Position numbers and translations under genes: made by a program. From the NCBI RefSeq assembly GCF_040219335.1, contig NZ_JAVJSQ010000007.1, positions 124,001 through 188,000 of the forward strand: a stretch of 64,000 nucleotides of DNA, given 5' to 3'. Below are positions 33,639 through 43,280 of the stretch, piece by piece. The notes beneath the pieces are model-generated. The model did no database searches. It was not told where the DNA came from and was given only the letters and a program-made list of their open reading frames with translations. The DNA comes from Gimesia sp. Lineage in GTDB: Bacteria > Planctomycetota > Planctomycetia > Planctomycetales > Planctomycetaceae. Each line of letters begins with the position of its first letter. The first letter of the stretch is position 1.

Positions 33639-34769
33639 TTGGTCCCAACCGAAACAATAACTGAAGAGCATTCTGGCAGCTCGACGGAATCACCCATTCG
33701 TAAATGGGCTTACCGGTGTGTCCTCCTGTTGGCCAGCGTCGCGGTGTTGACCGCGTTGCTGCCCTTGCTTCCCGTTGACTGGTGGTGGGTCCGCATCGGG
33801 GATTTTCCCCGCGTTCAACTGCTGGTCGCTTATGTCGTCCTCCTGCTGGCACTCGTCCCCTTCTGCCGCAAAACCACCGCAAAAACAGGGATATTCCTGC
33901 TGTTTATCTCCAGCAGCATTCAACTATTCTGGATCTTTCCCTATCTGCCGTTCGCTCCAAATGAAGTGGAGTGGGCAGAGTCTGCTGATCCGCAAACCCG
34001 CCTGCGGATTATGACGGCGAACGTCTATCAGGAAAACCAGAACGCCGAAGCGGTGCTGTCTCTGATCGAGCAGGAACAACCGCATATCGTCGTGCTGTGT
34101 GAAGTCAACGCGCGCTGGATTCGCGACCTGAAACCCCTCGAAAAATCCTATGGCTGGCGATTAACGCATCCACTCGAAAATACCTACGGTATCGCCGTGT
34201 ATTCCCGGCTTCCCCTGGAGAGTGCCCGTATCCGGTCCATGATCAAGCAGGAGATCCCCTCGATTGATGTCCGCGTCAAACTTCCCTCAGGACAGTTCGT
34301 ACGCCTGTTTGCCGTACATCCTAATCCACCCCGTCCGGGTGAGGATACAACCAAACGCGACGCCGAACTCGTACTGGTCGGACGCGAAGTGCGCGACAGC
34401 CCCAGCGCTATCGTGCTGGGTGATTTAAATGATGTCGGCTGGTCACGTACGACAAACCTGTTTCAGGAAGTCAGCGGTCTACTCGATCCCCGTAAAGGAC
34501 GCGGACTCTATCCGACATATGACGCCACCTCGTCGATCTGGCGTTATCCACTGGACTATCTGTTTCATTCGGATGATTTTCGCATTGTGAAACTCACTAC
34601 GCTGCCTTCTATCGGTTCCGACCATTTTCCCCTGCTGGTGGAATTAAGTCATGAATCTGAAGCCGCAGTCACCCAGGAAGGCCCGCACCTGGATGGCGGT
34701 GATCAGGAAGACGCCAGCGATGCAGTAGATTCGGCGCGAGAGTTGAAAGAGACTCCTGAAGAACCCTGA
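33639..34769 (+). CDS. Membrane-anchored endonuclease/exonuclease/phosphatase-family protein
   Basis: A 376-residue protein starting at TTG 33639, with AGGGAG 8 nt upstream. Three N-terminal membrane helices (about 24-44, 52-76 and 83-102) precede an EEP-fold domain from about 120: RIMTANVYQENQNAEAVLSL, PHIVVLCEVNARW, VHPNPPRPGED, VLGDLNDVGWS and SDHFPLLVEL. The catalytic Asn, Glu, Asp-Asn and Asp-His of the fold are therefore present. The substrate could be a phosphodiester lipid, sugar or nucleic acid; the periplasmic location is inferred from the membrane segments. The C-terminus is acidic and low-complexity. Confidence 0.88.
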   Translation: MVPTETITEEHSGSSTESPIRKWAYRCVLLLASVAVLTALLPLLPVDWWWVRIGDFPRVQLLVAYVVLLLALVPFCRKTTAKTGIFLLFISSSIQLFWIFPYLPFAPNEVEWAESADPQTRLRIMTANVYQENQNAEAVLSLIEQEQPHIVVLCEVNARWIRDLKPLEKSYGWRLTHPLENTYGIAVYSRLPLESARIRSMIKQEIPSIDVRVKLPSGQFVRLFAVHPNPPRPGEDTTKRDAELVLVGREVRDSPSAIVLGDLNDVGWSRTTNLFQEVSGLLDPRKGRGLYPTYDATSSIWRYPLDYLFHSDDFRIVKLTTLPSIGSDHFPLLVELSHESEAAVTQEGPHLDGGDQEDASDAVDSARELKETPEEP

Positions 34770-34925
34770 GTTTTCTGTTTTCCGAGATCAAACTGACTCC
34801 CCAGCGTTCATGCTGCGCGGTCAGGCACCGCTTTAAGATGACAATTGCAAAGATTCTTTAATCGTCACTGTACCTGAATGAATGAAAGTCGAGGCAGAGT
34901 CACAATCTCTTGTTCCAGTACACTT

Positions 34926-34941
34926 TGGCATGCAGTTTGCG
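34926..34941 (+). promoter_or_regulatory. Sigma-54-type promoter for the Mn-catalase gene
   Basis: TGGCATG-CAGT-TTGCG matches the -24/-12 consensus with correct 10-nt spacing between GG and GC. The predicted start at about 34952 leaves a leader of roughly 110 nt before the ATG at 35065. Its position also argues against the longer reading frame that begins at 34882. Confidence 0.8.
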
Positions 34942-35064
34942 AATCTCTGCTTAGAATTATCTCGAACTCGAGGGACAGACGGCGATGGCCCGCCCAAGTC
35001 TGTAGGTTGCAAAGCTGTCCCCGTAATCAGTCTGTTATCGACACGATTTACGAAAGGACCAGGC

Positions 35065-35772
35065 ATGTATCATCATGTTAAAAAACTGATGTATAAAGTT
35101 GATGTGGGAGATCCCGACCCCCGCTTTGGGAAAATGCTGCTCGAACAGTTCGGCGGTGCGAATGGCGAACTGGCCGCAGCCATGCAATACTCGATTCAGG
35201 GTATGAACTGCGAAGACCCGGCCCGCAAAGACCTGTTGATGGATATCGGCACCGAAGAACTGAGCCACCTGGAGGTGATCGGTGCGCTGGCCCGCATGCA
35301 CCTCAAACCATTACGAAAAGCGGGAGATGCCGCTCTGGACGACCCACTAATTGCAGTGGTCGGTGGCGGTGGTGTGTCGCTGAGTAACTCACAGGGTTCT
35401 TCCTGGACTTCAGACTATATTGCGGTGACCGGTCAGCTCGAGGTTGATCTGCGTTCCAATATGGCGGCGGAAGCCCGGGCCAAGATCGTCTATGAACGTC
35501 TCATCGATCATACCGACGATCCGGGATCCAAGGATGCCCTGCGGTTCCTGATGACCCGAGAAATCACTCACCTTAAGGCCTTCGGTCAGGCACTGGAAAG
35601 TATGGATAAGCAACCGCTGGAAATCGGCGAACTGGAACCCGATTCCCAGTGGGTTGACAAGTACTTCAACGACTCGACAGAATCCGGTGATCTGGGTGAA
35701 GATTCCAGCGGCCCCTGGAATTCAGGGGATGAATGGAAAGTCGTTGATAATCCAGCCTTCAGTGGTACCTGA
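35065..35772 (+). CDS. Manganese catalase
   Basis: A di-manganese catalase that splits hydrogen peroxide into water and oxygen. The ATG at 35065 (235 aa) has AAAGGA 6 nt upstream and starts with the family-typical MYHHVKKLMYKV. Metal ligands by comparison with the Lactobacillus enzyme: Glu35 (GGANGELAAAMQ), Glu65 and His68 (GTEELSHLEV), Glu136 (MAAEARAKIVY) and His169 (REITHLKAF). All are present. The length is shorter than the 260-300 aa forms, with an acidic Ser/Gly-rich tail. It follows a sigma-54-type promoter and precedes an AI-2E-type permease by 11 bp, so it probably belongs to a stress response. Confidence 0.93.
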   Translation: MYHHVKKLMYKVDVGDPDPRFGKMLLEQFGGANGELAAAMQYSIQGMNCEDPARKDLLMDIGTEELSHLEVIGALARMHLKPLRKAGDAALDDPLIAVVGGGGVSLSNSQGSSWTSDYIAVTGQLEVDLRSNMAAEARAKIVYERLIDHTDDPGSKDALRFLMTREITHLKAFGQALESMDKQPLEIGELEPDSQWVDKYFNDSTESGDLGEDSSGPWNSGDEWKVVDNPAFSGT

Positions 35773-35783
35773 TAGACAATTTC

Positions 35784-36974
35784 ATGACAGAGCCCGAAGC
35801 TTCTTCATCAACTGCAGTGATGCTGAGCAGGACGATCACCACTCTGGTGGTGGTCGTCGTCTTAGCCGCTGCGCTGGTCATCACCTGGGAAATCATCTTA
35901 ACGCTATTCCTGGCAGTCCTGTTCGCTGTCTTTCTGACCTTTTCCAGTAATAGTCTGAGCCGGGTCTTGCCGATCCCTTACCAGGGAAGTCTGGCATTAC
36001 TCGTGACGACCCTGGTTCTGCTTTCCGCAGGAACCATTGCCTTATTCTTCGTACAGATCGAGCATCAGGTGCAGGAGGCCAGTCAACAGATCGAACGCGG
36101 TACAGAGAAAATTCAGAAATGGGCTGAAGAGTACACGACGGTCAAATCCGTGATTCAGTCGACCCCGTATTTATCCCAGTCACTGTTACCTGCATCCGAT
36201 TCACAAAAGAAGAAACACGATTCCAGTCCATCTGAAGACTCGAAATCCCCTGAGCAGACTAACGACTCCCCCCAAAAGAAATCCGAAAAATCACAGCAGA
36301 CCGATCTGAATTCACTGGCACAGCCTGCGAAACAGGCGGCCTCCTTTGTCGGCCAGATGTTCCGTACGACATTTGGACTTGTAGTGAATTCGGTGTTGAT
36401 TCTGTTTGTGGGTCTCTTTCTGGCGACCGCCCCTGCGACCTATCGAGACGGCGTAGTCATTCTGTTTGCTCCAGAGCGTCGCGAGCGGATCCGGCAAGTC
36501 ATGAACCAACTGGGAGGCACTCTCTGGCACTGGCTGATCGGCCGCTTCGGTTCGATGCTGGTAACCGGCCTGGGCGCCTGGCTGGTCCTGCTGCTGATCG
36601 GCGTTCCCATGGCGGGTACGCTGGGGTTCCTCACAGGACTGTTGACGTTCATCCCCAATATTGGTGCCGCGATCTCCTTTATTCTGGCAATCCTGGTGGC
36701 GCTCCCACAAGGCACCACCACAGCAGCACTCGTGATCCCTGCCTATATTGGACTGCAGCTGCTGGAGAGTTATGTGATCACCCCCCTGATTCAAAAGCAA
36801 CAGGTCTCACTCCCCCCGGCACTGCTGATCTCGTTCCAGGCCATTATGGGCGTCCTGTTCGGTTTTCTGGGAGCCATCATCGCCTCTCCCTTCCTGGCAG
36901 CAGTCAAAGTCATCGTTCAGGAACTTTACGTGAAAGATTATCTGGAGGGGAACGCCGACCACAACGGCAGTTGA
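35784..36974 (+). CDS. AI-2E-family transporter (TqsA/PerM-like)
   Basis: A 396-residue multi-pass membrane protein of the AI-2E/PerM family, whose members export autoinducer-2, or Na+/H+ ions in some cases. About seven to eight membrane helices: roughly 17-41, 42-60, 66-88, 198-216 and three to four between 250 and 375. Family features FIPNIGAAISFILAILVALP and LLESYVITPLIQKQQVSLPP are visible. A polar low-complexity insert of about 50 residues (around 132-182, rich in Ser, Lys, Gln and Pro) lies between helices 3 and 4, longer than usual. The gene starts 11 bp after the Mn-catalase stop and is probably co-transcribed. Substrate unknown. Confidence 0.87.
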   Translation: MTEPEASSSTAVMLSRTITTLVVVVVLAAALVITWEIILTLFLAVLFAVFLTFSSNSLSRVLPIPYQGSLALLVTTLVLLSAGTIALFFVQIEHQVQEASQQIERGTEKIQKWAEEYTTVKSVIQSTPYLSQSLLPASDSQKKKHDSSPSEDSKSPEQTNDSPQKKSEKSQQTDLNSLAQPAKQAASFVGQMFRTTFGLVVNSVLILFVGLFLATAPATYRDGVVILFAPERRERIRQVMNQLGGTLWHWLIGRFGSMLVTGLGAWLVLLLIGVPMAGTLGFLTGLLTFIPNIGAAISFILAILVALPQGTTTAALVIPAYIGLQLLESYVITPLIQKQQVSLPPALLISFQAIMGVLFGFLGAIIASPFLAAVKVIVQELYVKDYLEGNADHNGS

Positions 36975-37082
36975 CCTCATCAGCAGGATGACTTGGCCTG
37001 CCTGGTTTTCGATCGGATGCCTGCTGCTCTGACATATCATTTGCGCGTGAGTCAGTTACTCCCTGTGCACCCACCCAGCAGA

Positions 37083-37155
37083 CATCTTTTAATAAATTAA
37101 AAACAGTTCTTGACGGGCTGCTCTGCCGCCGTTACCATCTTTTAACGAATTAAAT
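37083..37155 (+). promoter_or_regulatory. Operator-like direct repeats flanking the blaI-type promoter
   Basis: CATCTTTTAATAAATTAAAA (37083-37102) and CATCTTTTAACGAATTAAAT (37136-37155) match at 17 of 20 positions and lie 53 bp apart (five helical turns). Each is near-palindromic, and AATTAAATTTAATT is fully so at the second site (about 37148-37161). They flank the -35 and overlap the -10, so they are good candidates for BlaI-type repressor sites. Confidence 0.6.
37110..37138 (+). promoter_or_regulatory. Sigma-70 promoter of the blaI/blaR1-type operon
   Basis: TTGACG (37110-37115), a 17-bp spacer and TACCAT (37133-37138). The -10 overlaps the second operator-like repeat. The expected start near 37145 lies 63 bp before the ATG at 37208. 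Confidence 0.55.
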
Positions 37156-37207
37156 TTAATTCCTGAATCACTCACCAGGTCTACCCGACCTGCCTGCAGG
37201 GAGCAGA

Positions 37208-37609
37208 ATGATGGCACGTCCCGTCTCCGAACATCCGACCGATCTCGAGTTGGAAATTCTCAAGATCCTCTGGTCTACCTCGCCGCTGACGGTGCGGGAA
37301 GTCAGGGATCAACTTGAAACTGGTGCCGACCGTCCTTTGACGCACAGCTCTGTGATCACGATCCTAAACATCATGTACCGCAAGGGTTATGTGAAACGCG
37401 AGAAGGCCGGTAAATCGTTCCAGTTCTCTCCGGCCCAGGAAAAGCAGACCGTCACAGGCAGCATCATGGGAGATCTGCTGAGCCGCGTGTTTGACGGTTC
37501 CTCCAGCGATCTGGTGCTGAATCTCCTCGAAACGGCTGAGCTCGATTCCGACGAACTCGCCGAACTCCGCAAGCTGATCACACGCAAGGCAAAGGAGCTG
37601 AAAGAATGA
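37208..37609 (+). CDS. BlaI/MecI-family transcriptional repressor
   Basis: A 133-residue winged-helix repressor. The N-terminal domain has PTDLELEILKILWSTSPLTV, REVRDQLE and LTHSSVITILNIMYRKGYVK, the BlaI/MecI recognition helix and wing. The C-terminal helices (SSSDLVLNLLETAELDSDEL, ELRKLITRKAKE) form the dimer part that is cut or released by the partner protease. The stop overlaps the start of the M56 receptor gene, a usual blaI-blaR1 arrangement. It probably represses its own operon through the repeats at 37083-37155. No beta-lactamase gene is near, so it likely controls other targets. Confidence 0.92.
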   Translation: MMARPVSEHPTDLELEILKILWSTSPLTVREVRDQLETGADRPLTHSSVITILNIMYRKGYVKREKAGKSFQFSPAQEKQTVTGSIMGDLLSRVFDGSSSDLVLNLLETAELDSDELAELRKLITRKAKELKE

Positions 37610-40600
37610 GCTGGCACACCCTGATCGATCCGACATTAAGCAGCCGCCTCTGCCTGTCACTGTTGCATTCCCTCTGGCAGATCACCCTGGTTGCCCTGCT
37701 GGTCTGGTGCATTGACCGGCTCTGGAAATCGCTGGCCGTGGAACAGCGTTATACACTTTATGTTTCGGCACTGGTCCTTGCCTGCCTCTCACTGCCGATC
37801 AACTTTCAATGGGTGCGTGTGACGGACGCCAATCAGGCTGAAGTCAGCCAGTCAGGCATTCCGGCTGTAATCAAGTCAGTCCCCCCTGCTGGGCCGGAAC
37901 TGGAATTACCAGCAGAACCGCTGCCTGTACCGCCCCAGGCGTCAGTCGCAGAAATAGCCGATACCCCGAATCAGCGCACAACGGCATCCCCGGCAACAGG
38001 CCGACTGCCTGACACACCGACTCCGTTTGACTGGAGAGTAGTGACTCCCTGGCTCGTTGTATTCTATCTGGCGGGCGTTGTGCTGATGCTACTGCGACTT
38101 TTGGCCGGCCATTTACGCATCGCCCGTGTGCGTGCCGCAGCCACACCAGTCTCGACAGGTCCCTGTGTGGAATTTCTTGCCCGTCTGACGGAACAATGGA
38201 ATCTGAAGGTCCGCCCCATATTGACCTGTGCCGAACAGATCGTCGTTCCGCAAGTAACAGGTTTGCTGCGTCCGACCATTCTACTGCCTGCATCCGTCAT
38301 GAGCAGTCTCTCCGCCGGTGAACTGGAACTGATTCTGGCCCACGAACTGGCTCACATCAGACGTTATGATCTCTGGATCAATCTCCTGCAGCGTCTGGCG
38401 GAGGTCGTCCTGTTCTTCAATCCCGCCCTCTGGTATCTCAGCCAGCGAATCAGTCTCCTGCGGGAATACTGTTGTGACGAAATGACCTGCCAGATTGAAG
38501 CCGAGGATCACCGTTCACTCGAGACAGCCCGCGTCGTCTATTCCACGGCCCTGCTCCGGGTCGCGGAACTGGCGCATCGCAGCCGCCTTTCCGAACCGCA
38601 GCTGACCTCGCTCTCTGCTACCGGCAAATCGCCTTCCGAAATCCGCCGTCGCGTGGCGCGCCTGTTTGGAGAACCGCTCCACGAACCGCTGCCCGTCTCG
38701 CGCGGGGGGTTCTGTACCCTGCTGGTCCTGATGCTGGCCCTGCCGGTGTTTCTGTTTCTGACTTCCACCACGGCGCAAACAGCAGAGCAGGAACAACCCC
38801 CTGAAAAGACCGTTACTGAATCACAAGACACGAAACCGGAAACGGACACAAGAGCAGTCAAGGACACAGAACGGCTGTTTCAACTGACGGTTGTCGACTC
38901 CACCGGTAAACCAGTGCCGCATGCGACGGTCGAAATTCGCAGCGATCCTTCACCCGCAGCAAAACAGATCATCCGCGGCAAGTTTCTGCGCGAAGCGACC
39001 TATGGTCCTTTCGCACAGACCAACGAACAGGGGGAACTGTTCTTCAAAATTCCGCAGAAGCTGAAGCGATTCAACCTCAGTATTAAAAAAACAGACTTCG
39101 GCCCCTACTGGGCCGGTTGGAGCGTCAGCGAGCGCCCTGAGTCCATGCCTGAAAAGTTTACCGCGATCCTTGAGACTGGCTGGTCGGTGGGAGGCATTGT
39201 GGTAGACGAAGCCGGGAAGCCGATTGAAGGTGCCCAGGTTTCTCCCGGCGTGAAATTTAAAAAACGGCCCGGTGATACAAGTGAATTATATGTTGGCACA
39301 AGAATCACCACCGATGCCAAAGGGCGTTGGCAATTTCATTATGTACCTCAATCAGAATCAGAGGTCTTTCTCTCCGTCAATCACCCGGAGTTCAGTCCCT
39401 GGAGAGAGCGCATCTCGCGTGATCAATTCGAAGTCAGGAAAAACAGGGGTCCCTCTGCGAAAGTCGAATTACAGCGGGGCCTTGATATCACAGGTAGTGT
39501 GACCGACGAAAAAGGTGCCCCCATTTCCGGCGCCCTCGTCAGAACGAAATTTATGAATGACATTCGAAAAGCCACCACGGACGAACATGGAATCTATGTA
39601 CTCACCGGTTGTGAGCCGCGTCTGACCAGGGTCGTCGTCTCAGCCAAAGGTCGTGCGCCGGAAGTGCAGGAAGTTCGGGTAAAACCCGGCATGGATCCGG
39701 TTGATTTTAAACTGGTACCAGGTCGAAAAATCCGGGTCCGCGTGGTTGATGAACAGGGGAAGGGAATTCCCAGGGCACGTATCTTCTTCCAGCAGTGGCG
39801 CGGCTCGTGGCTCGGTGTCTTTTTTGAATTTAGCTACGTCCATCAATACACGGATAAAAACGGCGTCTGGGAATGGGATGAGGCACCCGTCGATGAATTC
39901 CAGGCCGACATCTACCGACCAGGTGGAATGTCCCTCAGCCGACAGACGTTGATAGCTCGTGAGAAGGAATATGTATTTACTCCTCCTCAAGCGCTGGTTG
40001 CTTCAGGACGTGTCATCGATTCCCAAACGAAAGAGCCGATCAAAAAGTTTCAAGTAACCACCGGCTTTCGTGACTCACACCCTCAATCCCGTGTGATCTG
40101 GAATACAACTGATGCTTTCGAAGCACAGGGCGGCAGCTACCAGGTGCGAATCACCCGAGATGAACCGGCTCATTTTATCAAGTTGGCGGCTCTCGGTTAT
40201 CGAGTGGCCGTTTCGCGTCAGCTGAAAAACGATGAAGGCACTGTCAAGGTGGACTTCGAACTTGAGCCCGCACAGGATATTGCAGCAACGGTTTTGACTC
40301 CGGATCACCAACCCGCTAAAGAATCCAAAGTCGCCGTGGGAGTGAAAGACAGTTTTATCCGCATTCAAAACGGGGACATTCGCGAGAACTCCACTTATGC
40401 CACATTTGTCCGCACTGATGCTCAAGGACGCTTTCACACACCCGCCCCAAATGGGCCATTCCAGTTAATCATCACACATCCGACCGGTTTCGCGCATTAT
40501 AAATCAGACTCCGGTCCACTCCCTGATCCACATAAACTGACTCCCTGGGCACGGGTCGAAGGTCAGTTCCAGATCGGTAAGTCACCGGCACCGAAAGTAC

Positions 40601-41307
40601 CTTTGGAGATCCAGAGCTACAATTATTTCCCCTATGGAGATGATGGCCCCAGTATCACCATTCAACATCGCACCAGTACCGGCTCCGATGGCAAGTTTCT
40701 ATTTGAGCGCGTCTGGCCAGGTAGAGGCTATCTTGGTCGTGAGATCAGTTTCATGGTAAATGATGGCGTTTCCGATCCGATCTCGTCGATTCTGCTGCCG
40801 CTGGATTTCAAAGCAGGTAAAACAGTCGCACAGAACATGGGTGGCACTGGCCGTCCTGTGATCGGGAAACTGGCTCCCTCCGCAAATCACAAGGGGAAAG
40901 TACTCTGGCAATTCACCCTGATTAACGGACATCGTTTTCTCGATCCCCCTCCCGGGATGCTGGCTGTCGAAGAAATGCAAAAGCATCCGCAGAATTACCA
41001 GACTTGGTATAAAAACTGGAAGGCTTCGAATCGCTATGCAGATGAGAAAGCGATTTATAAGCAATACACGGCAGATCAGGAAAAACTGCTGTCTGAAACT
41101 CCCCACTTCAAAGCCAGCATTGCTACCGACGGTTCCTTCCGCATTGATGATGTACCGCCCGGTAATTACGCCTTAAGTGCTCACTGCTACGAACAGAAGA
41201 AAGCCGGCTTTCCTGGTCATCTTATCAATCACATCTTCACCGTCCCTCCTGTGAACCAGTCCGGCAACAACGAACCCGTTGATCTGGGCACGCTCACGCT
41301 GGAATAA
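37606..41307 (+). CDS. BlaR1-type M56 metallopeptidase with carboxypeptidase-regulatory repeats
   Basis: A 1233-residue membrane receptor-protease. The N-terminal part has about four membrane helices (near 18-37, 46-66, 148-168 and 372-388) and the M56 zinc site HELAHIRRYDLW (His246, Glu247, His250) with REYCCDEM as third-ligand region. In BlaR1 this part cleaves or relays a signal to the BlaI repressor. The external C-terminus of about 800 residues lacks the penicillin-binding sensor domain; instead it has carboxypeptidase-regulatory-like repeats: TVVDSTGKPVPHATVEIRSD, VVDEAGKPIEGAQVSPG, VTDEKGAPISGALVRT, VVDEQGKGIPRARIFFQ, ASGRVIDSQTKEPIKKF. These resemble the exported proteins at 1-3418. 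The sensed ligand is unknown. Overlap of 4 bp with the repressor gene. Confidence 0.9.
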   Translation: MSWHTLIDPTLSSRLCLSLLHSLWQITLVALLVWCIDRLWKSLAVEQRYTLYVSALVLACLSLPINFQWVRVTDANQAEVSQSGIPAVIKSVPPAGPELELPAEPLPVPPQASVAEIADTPNQRTTASPATGRLPDTPTPFDWRVVTPWLVVFYLAGVVLMLLRLLAGHLRIARVRAAATPVSTGPCVEFLARLTEQWNLKVRPILTCAEQIVVPQVTGLLRPTILLPASVMSSLSAGELELILAHELAHIRRYDLWINLLQRLAEVVLFFNPALWYLSQRISLLREYCCDEMTCQIEAEDHRSLETARVVYSTALLRVAELAHRSRLSEPQLTSLSATGKSPSEIRRRVARLFGEPLHEPLPVSRGGFCTLLVLMLALPVFLFLTSTTAQTAEQEQPPEKTVTESQDTKPETDTRAVKDTERLFQLTVVDSTGKPVPHATVEIRSDPSPAAKQIIRGKFLREATYGPFAQTNEQGELFFKIPQKLKRFNLSIKKTDFGPYWAGWSVSERPESMPEKFTAILETGWSVGGIVVDEAGKPIEGAQVSPGVKFKKRPGDTSELYVGTRITTDAKGRWQFHYVPQSESEVFLSVNHPEFSPWRERISRDQFEVRKNRGPSAKVELQRGLDITGSVTDEKGAPISGALVRTKFMNDIRKATTDEHGIYVLTGCEPRLTRVVVSAKGRAPEVQEVRVKPGMDPVDFKLVPGRKIRVRVVDEQGKGIPRARIFFQQWRGSWLGVFFEFSYVHQYTDKNGVWEWDEAPVDEFQADIYRPGGMSLSRQTLIAREKEYVFTPPQALVASGRVIDSQTKEPIKKFQVTTGFRDSHPQSRVIWNTTDAFEAQGGSYQVRITRDEPAHFIKLAALGYRVAVSRQLKNDEGTVKVDFELEPAQDIAATVLTPDHQPAKESKVAVGVKDSFIRIQNGDIRENSTYATFVRTDAQGRFHTPAPNGPFQLIITHPTGFAHYKSDSGPLPDPHKLTPWARVEGQFQIGKSPAPKVPLEIQSYNYFPYGDDGPSITIQHRTSTGSDGKFLFERVWPGRGYLGREISFMVNDGVSDPISSILLPLDFKAGKTVAQNMGGTGRPVIGKLAPSANHKGKVLWQFTLINGHRFLDPPPGMLAVEEMQKHPQNYQTWYKNWKASNRYADEKAIYKQYTADQEKLLSETPHFKASIATDGSFRIDDVPPGNYALSAHCYEQKKAGFPGHLINHIFTVPPVNQSGNNEPVDLGTLTLE

Positions 41308-41531
41308 ATCGTGATTGTTGCCAGGCTTGTAGAACCTCGACCATTCGAGTTGTGTCAGTCCATTCAATCTATTTAACCCAACCCTTTACAGAAGATTGAA
41401 CCCGTCTCTTAAGTTGCCCGAATTGAGTATGGAAAGAGCCTGAACGGAAGATTACAATCTGTTAATCAGTGATCCTGTTTCCAACATCCGCGTGTAGATT
41501 CCAACACGCTATCGAGATAGATTCTTTTGCC

Positions 41532-43280
41532 ATGACACATATGATTGGTATCGACCTGGGAACCTCCAACTCCCTGTGTGCCGTCTTTGAAGATGGTCAG
41601 CCCAGGCTCATCCCTAATGCCCTGAACTCGTTTCTGACGCCTTCTGTCATCAGTGTTTCGGAGGACAATCGCGTGCTCGTGGGCGCTGCCGCCAAGGAGA
41701 TGCGGGTCACACAACCGGAACGCTGCGCCTGGGTTTTCAAACGACTTATGGGGACCGAACAGAGTGTGAAAATCGGCACGCATACCTTCACCGCGCCGGA
41801 GATGTCGAGTCTGGTTCTGCAGTCACTTAAACAGGATGCAGAAGCCTATCTGGGAACCCCGGTGGAGGATGCCATCATTACGGTTCCCGCTTATTTCAAC
41901 GATCATCAGCGGAATGCCACCAAGCTGGCCGGAGAGCTGGCCGGTCTGAACGTCAGACGTATCATCAATGAACCGACGGCGGCAGCACTCACCTATGGTT
42001 TTCACGATCGAGGAGCCGACAAGCGACTGATTGTCATCGACCTCGGCGGCGGCACGTTCGATGTCACCGCGATGGAAGTCTTCGAAGGAACTCTGGAAAT
42101 CATCTCCACTGCAGGCGAGAGCATGCTGGGTGGCGAAGACTTTACCGATCGCATTCTGGCCTGGACACTCAGCACACAGAAAATGCAACTGGAGGTGGCT
42201 GAAATGAAAGCCCCCCTGCTCGTCGCACGACTCAAGCAGGAATGCGAGGCTGCTAAACATGCCTTCTCGACAGCTTCGGAAGCCAGAATTCGTTTCCCTG
42301 ATGTGCAGGGCGAAATTACCGAGCAGTCTCCGGTCATTATGATTTCACAGGAACAGTTCCAGAAACTGAGCGAACCTTTAATCAAACGTCTCTCGCGGCC
42401 CATCGCCCGGGCCGTTCGGGATTCGCGGATTCCGCCGCAGGAATTCACAGACGTGATCCTGGTCGGCGGTGCCACGCGCATGGAGGTCGTCCGCTCGTTT
42501 GTGCGCTCCTTCTTCGACACCGAGCCGCTCTGTTCTTATAACCCGGACGAAGTTGTGGCACTCGGCGCTGCAGTGCAGGCAGCGTTGATCCAGGATGAGC
42601 AGGCCGTCGACGACATGGTGATGACCGACATCTGTCCCTTCACGCTGGGAACGGAGGTCATTAAGGAATTTGGCCAGCGTAAAGTGGACGGTTATTTCCT
42701 GCCTGTGATTCATCGCAATACCACCATTCCGGTCTCCCGCGAAGAAGTAGTATTTACCGTCTCACCCAATCAGCGGCAGGTTGCTGTCGGTGTCTACCAG
42801 GGGGAATCGCGAAAAGTCGAAGACAATCTCTTCCTGGGCAAACTGGAGGTCAAAGGGATTCCCCCCGGACCGGCCGGTAAACCGGTTCATCTAAGGTTCA
42901 CGTATGACTTGAACGGTATTCTGGAGGTCGAAGCCTTCGTGCCGGAAACCGGTAAGAAATCGACGCTCGTACTCACTCAACACGCCCGGCTCTCCTCCAG
43001 TAAAGAGATCAAGTCGGCCGTGAAGAAGTTGCAGGCGCTCAAATTTTATCCGCGGGACGATGTGCGGAACCAGCATCTCCTCTCCTTTGCGGAGCGGATC
43101 ATCGGCGAAGTCAGCCCTTACCAGCGAGAAGATCTGGAAGCCATGATCGATCAGTTCGAGCATGCGATGTCTTCGGGCGATCGCGAATATTTCGACTCCG
43201 TACGTCAGAATCTGTTAACCTCCCTGGCAGCCCTGGGGTTCCACTACGATGAAGAGGAAGGCCGGGAACGCGAATCATGA
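41532..43280 (+). CDS. hscC: HscC-type Hsp70 chaperone
   Basis: An Hsp70-family ATPase chaperone, 582 aa. The ATG at 41532 ([11 protein letters not shown]) is used; ATG 41541 is the alternative. Nucleotide-binding motifs: [71 protein letters not shown] and [13 protein letters not shown]. The substrate domain has [24 protein letters not shown] and [22 protein letters not shown] and LALKIYPRD-like [10 protein letters not shown] match E. coli HscC much more than DnaK; the C-terminal lid is short. HscC works with J-proteins DjlB/DjlC in E. coli, and a J-like protein lies two genes downstream. It overlaps the next gene by 4 bp. Confidence 0.9.
   Translation: MTHMIGIDLGTSNSLCAVFEDGQPRLIPNALNSFLTPSVISVSEDNRVLVGAAAKEMRVTQPERCAWVFKRLMGTEQSVKIGTHTFTAPEMSSLVLQSLKQDAEAYLGTPVEDAIITVPAYFNDHQRNATKLAGELAGLNVRRIINEPTAAALTYGFHDRGADKRLIVIDLGGGTFDVTAMEVFEGTLEIISTAGESMLGGEDFTDRILAWTLSTQKMQLEVAEMKAPLLVARLKQECEAAKHAFSTASEARIRFPDVQGEITEQSPVIMISQEQFQKLSEPLIKRLSRPIARAVRDSRIPPQEFTDVILVGGATRMEVVRSFVRSFFDTEPLCSYNPDEVVALGAAVQAALIQDEQAVDDMVMTDICPFTLGTEVIKEFGQRKVDGYFLPVIHRNTTIPVSREEVVFTVSPNQRQVAVGVYQGESRKVEDNLFLGKLEVKGIPPGPAGKPVHLRFTYDLNGILEVEAFVPETGKKSTLVLTQHARLSSSKEIKSAVKKLQALKFYPRDDVRNQHLLSFAERIIGEVSPYQREDLEAMIDQFEHAMSSGDREYFDSVRQNLLTSLAALGFHYDEEEGRERES

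Noticed and set aside
34882-35064. N-terminal extension of the Mn-catalase frame
   Set aside because: It contains the sigma-54-type promoter and the ribosome site; the family N-terminus begins at 35065.
36981-37026. CAGCAGG/CCTGCTG inverted repeat after the AI-2E gene
   Set aside because: 32-nt loop and no T run; too weak for a terminator.
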